Assembly: GCF_003268655.1 (NCBI RefSeq)
Contig: NZ_CP029642.1
Location: 1,488,001 to 1,552,000 of the forward strand
Reading direction: 5' to 3'
DNA: 64,000 bases
From: Arthrobacter dokdonellae
GTDB lineage: Bacteria > Actinomycetota > Actinomycetes > Actinomycetales > Micrococcaceae
A program made the translations under genes and the position numbers. The notes below the pieces were generated by a model. It was not told where the DNA came from, made no database searches, and was given only the letters and a program-made list of their open reading frames with translations. Every line of letters starts with the position of its first letter. Positions within the stretch are counted from its first letter, which is position 1. This document shows positions 8,995 through 18,780 of this stretch, piece after piece.

Positions 8995-9158
8995 TCGATG
9001 GCGCAGTTCCTGCGGCTTGCGGGCCTGGCCTGGGATCGGCGGTGCAGCTCCTGCGCCTTGCGGGCCCGCCAGCCCGCAGGAGCTGCGCCATCGAATTGCC
9101 AGCCCGCAGGAGCTGCGCCATCGAATTGCCGGCCCGCAGGAGCTGCGCCATCGAATTG
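8995..9158. repeat. Class A REP-like array, including three tandem inverted units
   Basis: Two plus-strand class A units (8995-9019, core TCGATGGCGCAGTTCCTGCG, and 9036-9060, core TCGGCGGTGCAGCTCCTGCG) lie 41 bases apart, the spacing seen in the blocks at 17.4 and 18.6 kb. They are followed by three near-identical 30-base inverted units at 9069-9098, 9099-9128 and 9129-9158 (core CAGGAGCTGCGCCATCGAAT). The array sits between convergent genes. From here to 9314 there is only the palindrome at 9268-9293 and no ORF I can support. Confidence 0.8.
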
Positions 9159-9267
9159 CCCGGGATCCCGGCATGCTTCCGGGGTGGGCCACTTGCCTGC
9201 CCCTTCCGGCCTGCCCCTGCCCTGTGGGGGACAGGGCGTAACCGACGGGGAACGCACAAGGCCCGTG

Positions 9268-9293
9268 CCGGCGTCGTACATGTACGACGCCGG
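9268..9293. terminator. Perfect 26-base palindrome between nudix and MFS genes
   Basis: CCGGCGTCGTACA at 9268-9280 is followed directly by its exact reverse complement at 9281-9293. It lies 21 bases beyond the MFS stop (minus strand), with a short A/T run (CTTTTC) on the MFS side. It is well placed to terminate the TetR-MFS operon and possibly transcripts from the other side. Confidence 0.6.
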
Positions 9294-9314
9294 ACCGCGC
9301 CTTTTCAGCGAACC

Positions 9315-11003
<1,689 letters not shown>

Positions 11004-11011
11004 TTATAGTC

Positions 11012-11665
11012 TCAGAGTGGAAAAGCAAAGAATTGTTGGGCCTGCGCGAGGTGGCCGGCCAGGATGTCACGGTAGGCCAGCGCGTTTTCCCCGGAGAAGA
11101 ACTTTTGGCTGGCCCGCCTGGACAGTGTGCCGAAGAGCCCGGCCACCAGAAGCGCCGTCGGGTCGTCCGGGGGCAGCCCTTCACGTTCGGTGATGACGTG
11201 GGCAAACTCGTGCTCGCGGGCCTCGGCGCCGCCCATCACCTTGATCATGAGCTGCGGCTCCACCTTCATGACCTCGATGAGCGCCCGGACGTCTTCCCGC
11301 GTGAAGTCCAGCTGATCCGTCATGGCGACCGTCAGTTCGAAAAGATCGCGCAGCAGCGTGGTGGTCAGGCCCTGCGGCCCGCGTGCCACGCCCTCGCCAT
11401 GCCCGCCGTCAGTGAATGCGGCCATGGCATCCGCCGGGAACTCATCCAGCAGATGCCCCACAATGGCGTCTTCCTTGGAAGGGAAGTAGTTGAAGAACGT
11501 CCGGCGGGAGATGCCCACATCCGCGCACAGCTGCTCGATCGTGAAGCCGTTCAGGCCGTGGTTCACGGTGAAGCGCCGGGCCGCCGACGTGATGGCGGAC
11601 CGGGTGGCCTCCCGCTTGCGCGCGCGCAGGCCATGCACGGCACAGGTATTTGCACTTTCAGTCAC
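11012..11665 (-). CDS. TetR-family repressor of the adjacent efflux pump
   Basis: An N-terminal TetR helix-turn-helix is present (RSAITSAARRFTVNHGLNGF, then TIEQLCADVGISRRTFFNYF) followed by a helical ligand-binding domain. The frame is open to ATG 11701, but that would place palindromic operators inside the gene. GTG 11665 (protein VTESANTC...) or GTG 11638 (VHGLRARKREATRS) fit better; 11665 is used here and remains uncertain. The gene precedes the MFS gene by 17 bases on the same strand, the classic self-regulated efflux arrangement. Confidence 0.88.
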   Translation of the reverse strand: MTESANTCAVHGLRARKREATRSAITSAARRFTVNHGLNGFTIEQLCADVGISRRTFFNYFPSKEDAIVGHLLDEFPADAMAAFTDGGHGEGVARGPQGLTTTLLRDLFELTVAMTDQLDFTREDVRALIEVMKVEPQLMIKVMGGAEAREHEFAHVITEREGLPPDDPTALLVAGLFGTLSRRASQKFFSGENALAYRDILAGHLAQAQQFFAFPL

Positions 11666-11702
11666 AAAGTAAAAGTTTGCACTATCTTTCTTAAAGTGCA
11701 AA
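11649..11702. promoter_or_regulatory. Palindromic TetR operators upstream of tetR-MFS
   Basis: TTTGCACT (11676-11683) and AGTGCAAA (11695-11702) form an exact 8-base inverted repeat with an 11-base spacer. A second, imperfect pair is TTTGCACTTT (11649-11658) with AAAGTAAAA (11666-11674). TTTGCACT thus occurs three times, counting both strands. The stretch is AT-rich compared with its surroundings, as expected for a promoter. It overlaps the 5' end of tetR, consistent with autorepression of the tetR-MFS operon. Confidence 0.7.
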
Positions 11703-11735
11703 GTCTTGGCGGCGTGGTCTTCGTCACGCCCCGTT

Positions 11736-12018
11736 GAGATTGGAGATAACGACGCCCGGGGCTCCGTTCAGTGCGCCTGACAGGGCATTATCTCGAACCT
11801 CGACGGCGTCGGAGGTCGTTATCTCGAACCTCGACGGCGTCGGAGGCGGGAGGGACGACGGCGGCGGGCGACCTCCCTGTGGAAGGCCACCCGCCGCCGT
11901 CGTACCGTAGTCGAAATGGGCCCTGCTGAGAGGTGGTGATCTCCAACCTCACGCGGGGAGAGGTGGTGATCTCCAACCTCACGCGGGGGAGAGGTGGTGA
12001 TCTCCAACCTCAACGGGA
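11736..12018. repeat. Class B REP-like array with about 31-base periodicity
   Basis: This occupies the 320-base gap between the fumC 3' end and the tetR promoter. An inverted unit lies at 11736-11754 (GAGATTGGAGATAACGACG). Two identical 27-base units starting TTATCTCGAACCTCGACGGC lie at 11788-11814 and 11819-11845 (period 31). Three more units with core GAGAGGTGGTGATCTCCAAC run from about 11928 to 12018 with a 30-32 base period. A perfect 14-base hairpin (11855-11868 with 11890-11903) sits in the middle. There is no supportable ORF. Confidence 0.8.
11855..11903. terminator. GC-rich hairpin downstream of fumC
   Basis: ACGACGGCGGCGGG (11855-11868) pairs perfectly with CCCGCCGCCGTCGT (11890-11903) across a 21-base loop. 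It lies 120 bases past the fumC stop on the minus strand, inside the class B array. A terminator role is inferred from position only. Confidence 0.45.
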
Positions 12019-12022
12019 GGGG

Positions 12023-13453
12023 TTACTGGGGGGCGCGGGTCATGGCCATGACGTCCAGGCCCTTATCCAGCTGCTCCATGGTCAGCTCGCCGCGGTCCAC
12101 GAAGCCCAGGGCCAGAACGGCTTCGCGGATGGTCAGGCCCTCCTTGATGGCGTGCTTGGCGATCTTGGCGGCGTTCTCGTACCCGATGTACTTGTTCAGC
12201 GGCGTCACGATGGACGGGGACGCCTCGGCCAGGAAGCGGGCGCGCTCCACATTGGCGGTGAGGCCGTCGATCATCTTTTCCGCCATCACGTGCGAGGTGT
12301 TGGCCAGCAGGCGGATGGACTGGAGCAGGTTCGCGGCCATGACCGGGATGCCCACGTTCAGCTCAAAGGCGCCGTTGGTGGAGGACAGGGCAATGGTGGT
12401 GTCGTTGCCGATGACCTGGGCCGCCACCATGATGGCCGCCTCGCAGATGACGGGGTTGACCTTGCCGGGCATGATCGAGGAGCCGGGCTGCAGGTCGGGG
12501 ATGGAGATTTCGCCCAGCCCCGTGTTGGGGCCGGAGCCAAGCCAGCGCAGGTCGTTGGCGATCTTCATGATCGAGTAGGCGACGTTGCGCAGCTGGCCGG
12601 ACGCCTCGATCAGGCCGTCGCGGTTGGCCTGGGCCTCGAAGTGGTTGCGGGCCTCGGTCAGGGGCAGTCCGGTGTCCTGGGCCAGCAGGGCGATGACGCG
12701 CTGCGGGAAGCCCGCGGGGGTGTTGATGCCGGTGCCCACGGCCGTGCCGCCGAGCGGAACCTCGGCCACGCGCGGCAGGGACGCCTCGATGCGCTCAATG
12801 CCGTAGCGGACCTGCGCCGCGTAGCCGCCGAATTCCTGGCCCAGCGTGACGGGCGTGGCATCCATGAGGTGCGTGCGGCCGGACTTCACCACGGTGGCGA
12901 ATTCCGCGGCTTTGCGCTCCAGCGACTCGGCCAGGTGCGCCAGCGCGGGGATGAGGTCGTTGATCAGCGCGGACGTCGCGGCGACGTGGACCGACGTCGG
13001 GAAGACGTCGTTGGACGACTGGGACGCGTTCACGTGGTCGTTCGGGTGGACGGCCTTCCCGGAGCCGGCAGCCTGCAGGGCCCGGTTCGCCAGCGACGAC
13101 AGGACCTCGTTCATGTTCATGTTGGACGAGGTGCCCGAACCGGTCTGGAAAACGTCGATCGGGAAGTCGCCGTCAAAGTCCCCGGCAGCGACGAGGTCGG
13201 CGGCGGCTTCAATGGCGCGCGCCAGCTCTTCGTCCAGGACGCCCAGCTCCGCGTTGGTGGTGGCCGCGGCCTTCTTGATCCGGGCCAGCGCCTCGATGTG
13301 GGCCCGCTCCAGCGTCAGGCCGGAGATCGGAAAGTTCTCCACAGCCCGCTGCGTCTGCGCGCTGTACAGGGCATTTACCGGAACCCGGACCTCGCCCATC
13401 GTGTCGTGTTCAATGCGGAACTCTTGTGCGGTGGCCGCGGCAGCTTCAGTCAT
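12023..13453 (-). CDS. fumC: Class II fumarate hydratase
   Basis: Interconverts fumarate and L-malate in the TCA cycle without an iron-sulphur cluster. 476 residues, normal for FumC. The fumarase/aspartase superfamily signature [11 protein letters not shown] (about residues 321-331) carries the catalytic serine loop. [13 protein letters not shown] and [10 protein letters not shown], the other two conserved blocks, are also present, as is the [10 protein letters not shown] substrate-binding segment. It lies 113 bases downstream of the carbonic anhydrase gene on the same strand, separated by a very strong hairpin, so it may have its own promoter or a regulated read-through. Confidence 0.97.
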   Translation of the reverse strand: MTEAAAATAQEFRIEHDTMGEVRVPVNALYSAQTQRAVENFPISGLTLERAHIEALARIKKAAATTNAELGVLDEELARAIEAAADLVAAGDFDGDFPIDVFQTGSGTSSNMNMNEVLSSLANRALQAAGSGKAVHPNDHVNASQSSNDVFPTSVHVAATSALINDLIPALAHLAESLERKAAEFATVVKSGRTHLMDATPVTLGQEFGGYAAQVRYGIERIEASLPRVAEVPLGGTAVGTGINTPAGFPQRVIALLAQDTGLPLTEARNHFEAQANRDGLIEASGQLRNVAYSIMKIANDLRWLGSGPNTGLGEISIPDLQPGSSIMPGKVNPVICEAAIMVAAQVIGNDTTIALSSTNGAFELNVGIPVMAANLLQSIRLLANTSHVMAEKMIDGLTANVERARFLAEASPSIVTPLNKYIGYENAAKIAKHAIKEGLTIREAVLALGFVDRGELTMEQLDKGLDVMAMTRAPQ

Positions 13454-13510
13454 GCTTCCACCTTATCGCCGCCTCCCGTGCTCCCAAAAACCCGGCCCCG
13501 GCGCTTAACG

Positions 13511-13551
13511 GGAAGGACGACGCCGGACCCAGGGTCCGCCGTCGTCCTTCC
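13511..13551 (-). terminator. 20-bp hairpin between carbonic anhydrase and fumC
   Basis: GGAAGGACGACGCCGGACCC (13511-13530) and its near-perfect complement (13532-13551) are separated by one A, with a single C-C mismatch. It lies 15 bases past the carbonic anhydrase stop and 57 bases upstream of the fumC start. It could terminate the DUF4245-carbonic anhydrase transcript or partly attenuate fumC. Confidence 0.65.
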
Positions 13552-13566
13552 TCGTGCCGGGGTGCT

Positions 13567-14226
13567 TTAGCGGCCGATGGCTCCGCTGCTGTAGACCAGC
13601 TCGGCGCGGCCGTCGGCGAGGTGGTAGGTCAGTCCCACCACGGCGGTCTTGTGGTTCGCCACGGCCTCGGCGATGATGGGGGACTCCTTCAGCAGGCGCA
13701 GCGCGGTCAGCCGGACGTGCTCGGCCACCATCGTGTCGACGTCGCTGTTGCTGTCGGTGCGCAGCGAGGAGAGCACGGACGGGGTGATGAGCTCGACGAT
13801 GCCGCGCACATGGCCTGGCGGCATCTCCCCGGTCTCGACGGAACCCTTGGTGGCAGTGACGGCGCCGCAGCTGTCGTGGCCCAGGACCACGATCAGCGGC
13901 ACATCGAGGTACTCCACGCCGAATTCGACGGAACCCAGTGCGGTGTTGTCGATCACGTGGCCGGCGGTGCGGACCACAAAGGCGTCCCCCAGGCCCATGT
14001 CAAAGATAATTTCCGCGGCCAGGCGCGAGTCCGAACAGCCGAAGATCGTGGCAAACGGGTGTTGCCCGTCTGTCAGGGAAGTGCGGCGCGCCGCGTCCTG
14101 ATTGGGGTGGTTGGCGTTGGCCGCGACGAAGCGGTTGTTGCCGTCCATCAGCACCGCCCACGCCTGCTCCGGCGTGGCGGGGTGGTTGGGAGTTGCGTTT
14201 TTGTTGCCGTCTTCGTCGCCAGTCAT
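13567..14226 (-). CDS. Beta-carbonic anhydrase
   Basis: 219 residues; interconverts CO2 and bicarbonate. The zinc ligands of the beta class are all visible: C64, H117 and C120, with the D66-R68 catalytic dyad in FGCSDSR and LGHDSCGAV. The start ATG overlaps the stop of the upstream DUF4245 gene by one base (TAATG), so translation is probably coupled. This pairing next to fumC and glpX is consistent with supplying bicarbonate to anaplerotic carboxylation, which is inference from context. Confidence 0.95.
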   Translation of the reverse strand: MTGDEDGNKNATPNHPATPEQAWAVLMDGNNRFVAANANHPNQDAARRTSLTDGQHPFATIFGCSDSRLAAEIIFDMGLGDAFVVRTAGHVIDNTALGSVEFGVEYLDVPLIVVLGHDSCGAVTATKGSVETGEMPPGHVRGIVELITPSVLSSLRTDSNSDVDTMVAEHVRLTALRLLKESPIIAEAVANHKTAVVGLTYHLADGRAELVYSSGAIGR

Positions 14227-14846
14227 TATTTAGTGCCCTTTGCTGGTGAAAGTGGATGGGTGGCCTGCGCGCCCGTGCCCGCCGTTGCTGCCGTGGCCAG
14301 GGTGTCGAATTCCTTGAATTCGGCCGCACCGGTCAGGACGATGGTGGTTCCACCCTCCTTGAGCACCAGGCTGCGGTCACCTTTAGGTTTATCACGCAGC
14401 TCCCAGGTGTGGCCGGAAATGTTGCGGGTTCCCGTCACGACGGCGTCCTCCGCCTGGGTGGCGATCCAGCTCGGGTTGGCGTCGGCCGACTGCCGCAGGG
14501 CGATGAAGGTGTTGGCGGACGTGACGAAGCCCACGTCCCAGAAGGACACGCCGTCGGCCCCGGCGGCGTTCCACCGCGCGTAGTTGGCGTACCAGCCGGC
14601 CGGCAGTTTCGGGGCCGCCGGGGTGAAGCCTGCGGCGCCCGCGGCCTCGGCGGAAATGGCGGCAACGTCCACCGGTTGGCGGTATGAAGTCGCGTCGCGC
14701 TGCGGGTTAAGCCAAACAATGGTCAACACAATGGCCATCGTGGATAGGACGGCGAGCAGCATGCCCACCATGGAGGCATTGGCCCGCTTGGCGGCCGCAG
14801 CGGCAATGACTGGCTTGACCGGGGCGTTCTCGGGGGATTCACTCAC
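14226..14846 (-). CDS. DUF4245 membrane-anchored protein
   Basis: 206 residues from GTG 14846. One transmembrane helix lies near residues 27-46 (MVGMLLAVLSTMAIVLTIVW), then an extracytoplasmic domain. The stretches GFTPAAPKLPAGWYANYARW and ISGHTWELRD are typical of DUF4245, a small actinobacterial family of unknown function usually found beside glpX. The frame is open upstream to 15074, but that part runs into the glpX promoter region and lacks family similarity. It is divergent from glpX, with about 210 bases between them. Confidence 0.85.
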   Translation of the reverse strand: MSESPENAPVKPVIAAAAAKRANASMVGMLLAVLSTMAIVLTIVWLNPQRDATSYRQPVDVAAISAEAAGAAGFTPAAPKLPAGWYANYARWNAAGADGVSFWDVGFVTSANTFIALRQSADANPSWIATQAEDAVVTGTRNISGHTWELRDKPKGDRSLVLKEGGTTIVLTGAAEFKEFDTLATAATAGTGAQATHPLSPAKGTK

Positions 14847-15058
14847 GCCCCCATTGTCCCAGAAATTTATCCGGGCCATGCCGGGGAACCGGGCCGTGGC
14901 ACAGCCCACGTTCGCCCCTCGTGCAGGTAATGCGGTGTTACAGAGGGCGCCGCGGGCGGCGGTGCACCTATGATTGACGGAGTAGGTGTCCATACGGGAG
15001 GGGCGTGCACCGTCGCACGCGGTGACCCTGTTCCTACTTCTGAAAATGAGGGTTTTAC

Positions 15059-16096
15059 GTGGCTCAAAAAGCATCGCAACTAGACTTTTCCCAGCTGTCC
15101 CGCTCCCTGGCAGTGGGCGACGACGAACCGGACCGCAACCTGGCGCTGGAACTCGTACGGGTGACCGAAGCGGCAGCCATTGCCGGCGGCCACTGGGTTG
15201 GCTTTGGCGAGAAGAACCTTGCCGACGGCGCGGCCGTCGACGCCATGCGCTCGCTGCTTTCCACCGTCCACTTCAACGGCGTCGTGGTCATCGGCGAGGG
15301 CGAAAAGGACGAGGCCCCCATGCTGTTCAACGGCGAGGTGGTGGGCGACGGCTCCGGCCCCGAGTGCGACGTCGCCGTGGACCCGATCGACGGCACGCGC
15401 CTGACCGCCATGGGCATCAACAACGCCCTGGCCGTGCTGGCCGTGGCCGAGCGTGGCACCATGTTTGACCCCTCCGCCGTGTTCTACATGGAAAAGCTGG
15501 TCACCGGGCCGGAAGCCGCCGACATGGTGGACCTACGCCTTCCCGTCAAGCAAAACCTGCACCTGATCGCCAAGGCTAAGGGCGTCAAGGTCAACCAGCT
15601 CACCGTCATGGTGCTGGACCGCGACCGCCACCAGCCGCTGATCCAGGAGATCCGCGATGCCGGCGCCCGCACCAAGATCATCCTCGACGGCGACGTGGCC
15701 GGCGCCATTGCCGCGGCCCGGGCAGGCACCGGCGTCGACGCGCTCATGGGCATCGGCGGCACGCCCGAGGGCATCGTCGCAGCGTGCGCGATCAAGACCC
15801 TGGGCGGAGTCATCCAGGGCCGCCTCTGGCCCACGGACGACGACGAAAAGCAGAAGGCGCTCGACGCCGGGCACGACCTGGACCGTGTGCTGTCCACGAA
15901 CGACCTCGTCACGAGCGACAACTGCTACTTCGCCGCGACCGGCATCACCGACGGCGACCTGCTCAAGGGCGTGCGCTACGACAAGGGCCGCGTGCTGACC
16001 CAGTCGATCGTGATGCGCTCCAAGTCCGGCACCGTCCGCTTCGTCGAGGGCGAGCACCAGGCGCACAAGTGGGAGACCTACGCCCGCCGGAGCTGA
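15059..16096 (+). CDS. glpX: Class II fructose-1,6-bisphosphatase
   Basis: Hydrolyses fructose 1,6-bisphosphate to fructose 6-phosphate, the gluconeogenic step that most Actinobacteria perform only with GlpX. 345 residues, usual size. Metal-binding and catalytic motifs are visible: [13 protein letters not shown] (E-G-E-K-D), [18 protein letters not shown] (DPIDGT, Li+-sensitive phosphatase family) and MGIGGTPEG. The GTG start is preceded by GAGG about six bases upstream. A long hairpin follows the stop. Confidence 0.96.
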   Translation: MAQKASQLDFSQLSRSLAVGDDEPDRNLALELVRVTEAAAIAGGHWVGFGEKNLADGAAVDAMRSLLSTVHFNGVVVIGEGEKDEAPMLFNGEVVGDGSGPECDVAVDPIDGTRLTAMGINNALAVLAVAERGTMFDPSAVFYMEKLVTGPEAADMVDLRLPVKQNLHLIAKAKGVKVNQLTVMVLDRDRHQPLIQEIRDAGARTKIILDGDVAGAIAAARAGTGVDALMGIGGTPEGIVAACAIKTLGGVIQGRLWPTDDDEKQKALDAGHDLDRVLSTNDLVTSDNCYFAATGITDGDLLKGVRYDKGRVLTQSIVMRSKSGTVRFVEGEHQAHKWETYARRS

Positions 16097-16180
16097 TCGG
16101 CGCTTCACGAAATTGGGCGCTGGTGCCCGCACCGCGCCACACACGACTCCGTCGGTGTGTCCGCGGCGACGCCCAAGAGA

Positions 16181-16237
16181 AACCGCAGAGGCTCCAAGTA
16201 CACGGCGCTCTGGCGCCGTGTACTTGGAGAAGCGGTT
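16181..16237 (+). terminator. Long hairpin after glpX
   Basis: A 17-bp perfect stem (16192-16208 with 16213-16229, arm CTCCAAGTACACGGCGC) closes on a 4-base loop. Outside it AACCGC (16181-16186) pairs with GCGGTT (16232-16237). It lies 85 bases past the glpX stop and before femX on the same strand. No T-tract follows, so it is either an actinobacterial-type terminator or another palindromic repeat. Confidence 0.6.
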
Positions 16238-16356
16238 GAACGCACGCCGCCAGCCCCCAATTTCGCTCCGCGCAGGCCCAGCGGCGGCGTCGTGAGTCAG
16301 GCGAGGCGGCGGATCCGGGATCCGGGGCGGTGGCCGCCAACCGGTAGGGTTGAAGC

Positions 16357-17364
16357 ATGACTTTGAGTGTTGTGCCTTGCCATGTCCGCGCGCAGTGGGA
16401 TCCCGCTGTCAACAGCCAGCAGGGCCACCCCATGCAGCTGTGGGGCTGGGGCGCGGCGAAGGCGGCCCACAATTGGAGCGTCGACCGCGTCCTCGTCAAG
16501 GACGACGCCGGGGAACTGGTGGGCTCGGCCCAGATCCTGCTGCGCAAGCTGCCTTTCCCCTTCCGGTCGCTGGCCTATTTGGCGAGGGGCCCCCAGGCGG
16601 CGCCGGGCCGGGAGATTGAGGTGCTGGACGCCGTCGCACATCATGTCGCGGCGGTGCACAAGTCCGTGGCGCTGAGCATCGAGCCGGACTGGGCCGAGAC
16701 CGCCGCGCCGGCGGAGTCCCTCCCCGCGGCCGGGTGGCGGCGCAGTGAGAGCACCATCCTGATCCCACGCACGCTGATCCTGGACCTGAACCGCAGCGAG
16801 GACGAACTTCTGGCCGCGATGTCCAAGAAGACGCGCCAGTACATCCGCAAATCCGGCCGCGAGGCGCTCGAATACCGGGCCGTGACCGCCGCCGAACTTC
16901 CCGGGTGCCTGGCCGTGTACCGGGAGACCGCCCGGCGCGCCAACTTCGGGATCCACGCGGACGGCTACTACCAGGACATTTTCAACAACCTTGGCGAGGG
17001 CTCGCCCGTCTATGCCGCGTTCGACGGCGACACCGTGGTCTCGTTCCTGTGGCTGGCAGCCAGCGACGCCACCGCGTTCGAACTTTACGGCGGCATGACC
17101 GACGCCGGCAGCAACTTGCGCGCCAACTTCTCCCTGAAATGGCTGGCCATCCGGGAGATGAAGGCCCGCGGCATCGGCCGCTACGACTTCAACGGCCTGC
17201 TGAACGACGGCGTCTCCAAGTTCAAGTTCGGCTTCGCGGACCACGAGGACATGCTGGCCGGCACCTGGGACAAGGGACTTTCGCCGCTGTTCCCCTTGTT
17301 CGCGAAGGCACTGCCGCTGGCGCGCAAGGCTGTCAGGCATGCCCGGGGCCTGCTCAAGCGGTAG
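16357..17364 (+). CDS. FemABX peptidoglycan interpeptide-bridge aminoacyltransferase (FemX-like)
   Basis: Transfers an amino acid from aminoacyl-tRNA to the stem peptide of lipid II, building the interpeptide bridge; Micrococcaceae have such bridges. 335 residues forming two GNAT-like subdomains. Family marks: KKTRQYIRKSGREALEYR (about 149-166), ETARRANFGIHADGYYQ, the YAAFDGDTVVSFLWLAAS core strand pair and YDFNGLLNDGVSKFKFGF near the C-terminus. It acts in the cytoplasm at the membrane. The added amino acid cannot be predicted. Confidence 0.9.
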   Translation: MTLSVVPCHVRAQWDPAVNSQQGHPMQLWGWGAAKAAHNWSVDRVLVKDDAGELVGSAQILLRKLPFPFRSLAYLARGPQAAPGREIEVLDAVAHHVAAVHKSVALSIEPDWAETAAPAESLPAAGWRRSESTILIPRTLILDLNRSEDELLAAMSKKTRQYIRKSGREALEYRAVTAAELPGCLAVYRETARRANFGIHADGYYQDIFNNLGEGSPVYAAFDGDTVVSFLWLAASDATAFELYGGMTDAGSNLRANFSLKWLAIREMKARGIGRYDFNGLLNDGVSKFKFGFADHEDMLAGTWDKGLSPLFPLFAKALPLARKAVRHARGLLKR

Positions 17365-17395
17365 CTGGTCCCGCCTCACGGGTAGGCCCGAAGCT

Positions 17396-17524
17396 GACGG
17401 TGCAGAGAATGCGGGCTGTTGGCGGTGGCTGGAATCGGTGGTGCAGATAATGCGGGCTGATCGGTGGCCAGCCCGCATTATCTGCACCACCGAAATAGGG
17501 TGGCCGCATTATGTGCACCACCGA
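17396..17524. repeat. Class A REP-like block 1, upstream of the AbiEi-like gene
   Basis: Four class A units in the order plus (17396-17418), plus (17435-17459), minus (17469-17493), minus (17504-17524). The two central units are perfect 25-base inverted copies of each other (core GGTGGTGCAGATAATGCGGG) separated by nine bases, so the block would form a 25-bp hairpin. The first two units are 41 bases apart. The block with the same order, orientation and spacing recurs at 18561-18690 on the other side of the gene at 17602-18534. Confidence 0.9.
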
Positions 17525-17601
17525 TTTCCGATTCGGGCGGCTGGAACCCGGCTGTGGATAACTCTGGGCAGGATTTTGGCAAATGGCGAAGAATTTGGGC
17601 C

Positions 17602-18534
17602 ATGGGATACCGCCCGGATTTGCCGCAAATATTGGCCACGCGTTCCTTCACCAGTCGTGAAGGTGCGCGCCGCGGCCTGAGCACCAGCCGGTTGCGGGCA
17701 AAGGACCTCTATGTTCCGAGTCGCGAAATCCGGGTGCCACGCGGAGTTTCACAAACGCTGCTGGACCGTGTCCGGCCTTATGCGGAGCTGGGCGTCGAGA
17801 GCGTCGTTTCCCACACCACGGCCGCAATCCTGCCTGGGATTCCGATGCCATATTTCCATGAGGAGCCAAGGCTGATTCACCTGACCAGGCCCGCCGGAAC
17901 CACGATTCCGCGGCGTAAGGGAGTCATTGGGCACAAACGCGAGCTGACGCCCGGAGAATGCATGCTTATCGACGGTGTGCCTGTCACAACACCGGCGAGA
18001 ACCCTGCTGGACCTGGCCGGGATTCTCAATCTGGACGATCTGGTGGCTGCGGCGGACCACCTGATATGCCAACACTATTGGGACAACCAGCCGGCCAAAT
18101 TTCCTATCGTCGAGGCAGCTGTACTCAGCAGATACATTGGCTCCAAACACCATCTGAGGGGTCTGGCCAATGCCCAGGCTGCCACGGAGTTGATGCGCGT
18201 GGGCGCGGACTCGCCACGGGAAACCCGGCTGCGCCTGCTGCTTCAACGGGCATGCCTACCCGAATTTCTGCCCAACTGTGAAATTCCCGGCGCGCCGAAT
18301 GAGCCGAAGGTCCATCCGGACTTGGGCTGCGAGGAATTCCGGGTATGCGGCGAATATGAAGGCGAAGTGCACCTGACCCCGGAGAAGCAGCTGTTCGACC
18401 GCAACCGGGACACCCGGACGGCGGCCCGGGGCTGGCTCCAGGTCAAGGTGTTCAACAAGGACATGCAACGCGGCGACGACTGGGTGGTCCAGATGTTCCG
18501 GCAGGCCCTCGCCCGGCACGGGTGGACTCCCTGA
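17602..18534 (+). CDS. AbiEi-type winged-helix protein with PD-(D/E)XK-like C-terminus, flanked by class A repeats
   Basis: 310 residues from ATG 17602; the frame is open to 17464 but that part is repeat sequence. The N-terminal 60 residues (LATRSFTSREGARRGLSTSR, then LRVP-type basic strand) resemble the wHTH of AbiEi-type antitoxin-domain proteins. A middle region with SHTTAAILPGIPMP and PRRKGVIGHKREL is typical of a large actinobacterial paralogous family. The C-terminal part (HPDLGCEEFRVCGEYEGE, then RNRDTRTAARGWLQVKVFN) resembles DUF559/Vsr-like nuclease folds, with the D...E-x-E pattern weakly kept. Third positions are less GC-rich than in neighbours. Function is unknown; near-identical repeat blocks lie on both sides. 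Confidence 0.7.
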   Translation: MGYRPDLPQILATRSFTSREGARRGLSTSRLRAKDLYVPSREIRVPRGVSQTLLDRVRPYAELGVESVVSHTTAAILPGIPMPYFHEEPRLIHLTRPAGTTIPRRKGVIGHKRELTPGECMLIDGVPVTTPARTLLDLAGILNLDDLVAAADHLICQHYWDNQPAKFPIVEAAVLSRYIGSKHHLRGLANAQAATELMRVGADSPRETRLRLLLQRACLPEFLPNCEIPGAPNEPKVHPDLGCEEFRVCGEYEGEVHLTPEKQLFDRNRDTRTAARGWLQVKVFNKDMQRGDDWVVQMFRQALARHGWTP

Positions 18535-18560
18535 CGAGTCCCTGCGGCGGCATCGACAAA

Positions 18561-18690
18561 TCGGTGGCGCAGATAATGTGGGCTGTTAGCTGTGGCTGGA
18601 TTCGGTGGCGCAGATAAAGTGGGCTGACCGGCGATCAGGTCGCATTATCTGCGCCGTCGATTTCGGTGCCCGCATTATCTGCACCGCCGA
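18561..18690. repeat. Class A REP-like block 2, downstream of the AbiEi-like gene
   Basis: Four units in the same plus, plus, minus, minus order as block 1: 18561-18585, 18602-18626, 18641-18660 and 18669-18690. The first two are again 41 bases apart, and the linker between them (GCTGTTAGCTGTGGCTGGA) closely matches that of block 1. The blocks are therefore diverged direct repeats of about 130 bases enclosing one gene. The rest of the gap to 18928 holds only the GC-rich tandem repeat. Confidence 0.88.
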
Positions 18691-18780
18691 TCCGGATACG
18701 ACAAAATAGGCGAGCCGAAAGGCCCGGATCGGCAGCTGGCCCGGCCGGCCCCAACCTTTCGTGTCCGCCCGCCTGCCCGC

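Noticed and set aside
9069..9158. Three 30-base tandem repeats that might be called a short CRISPR array
   Set aside because: The copies abut with no spacers, contain a class A unit found inverted elsewhere, and no cas gene is near.
17464..17601. N-terminal extension of the AbiEi-like protein into the class A block
   Set aside because: The extension translates repeat DNA; the family-like wHTH begins just after ATG 17602.
17396..18690. Composite transposon or insertion sequence around the AbiEi-like gene
   Set aside because: No transposase motif is present and no target-site duplication could be recognised; the REP-like interpretation fits better.
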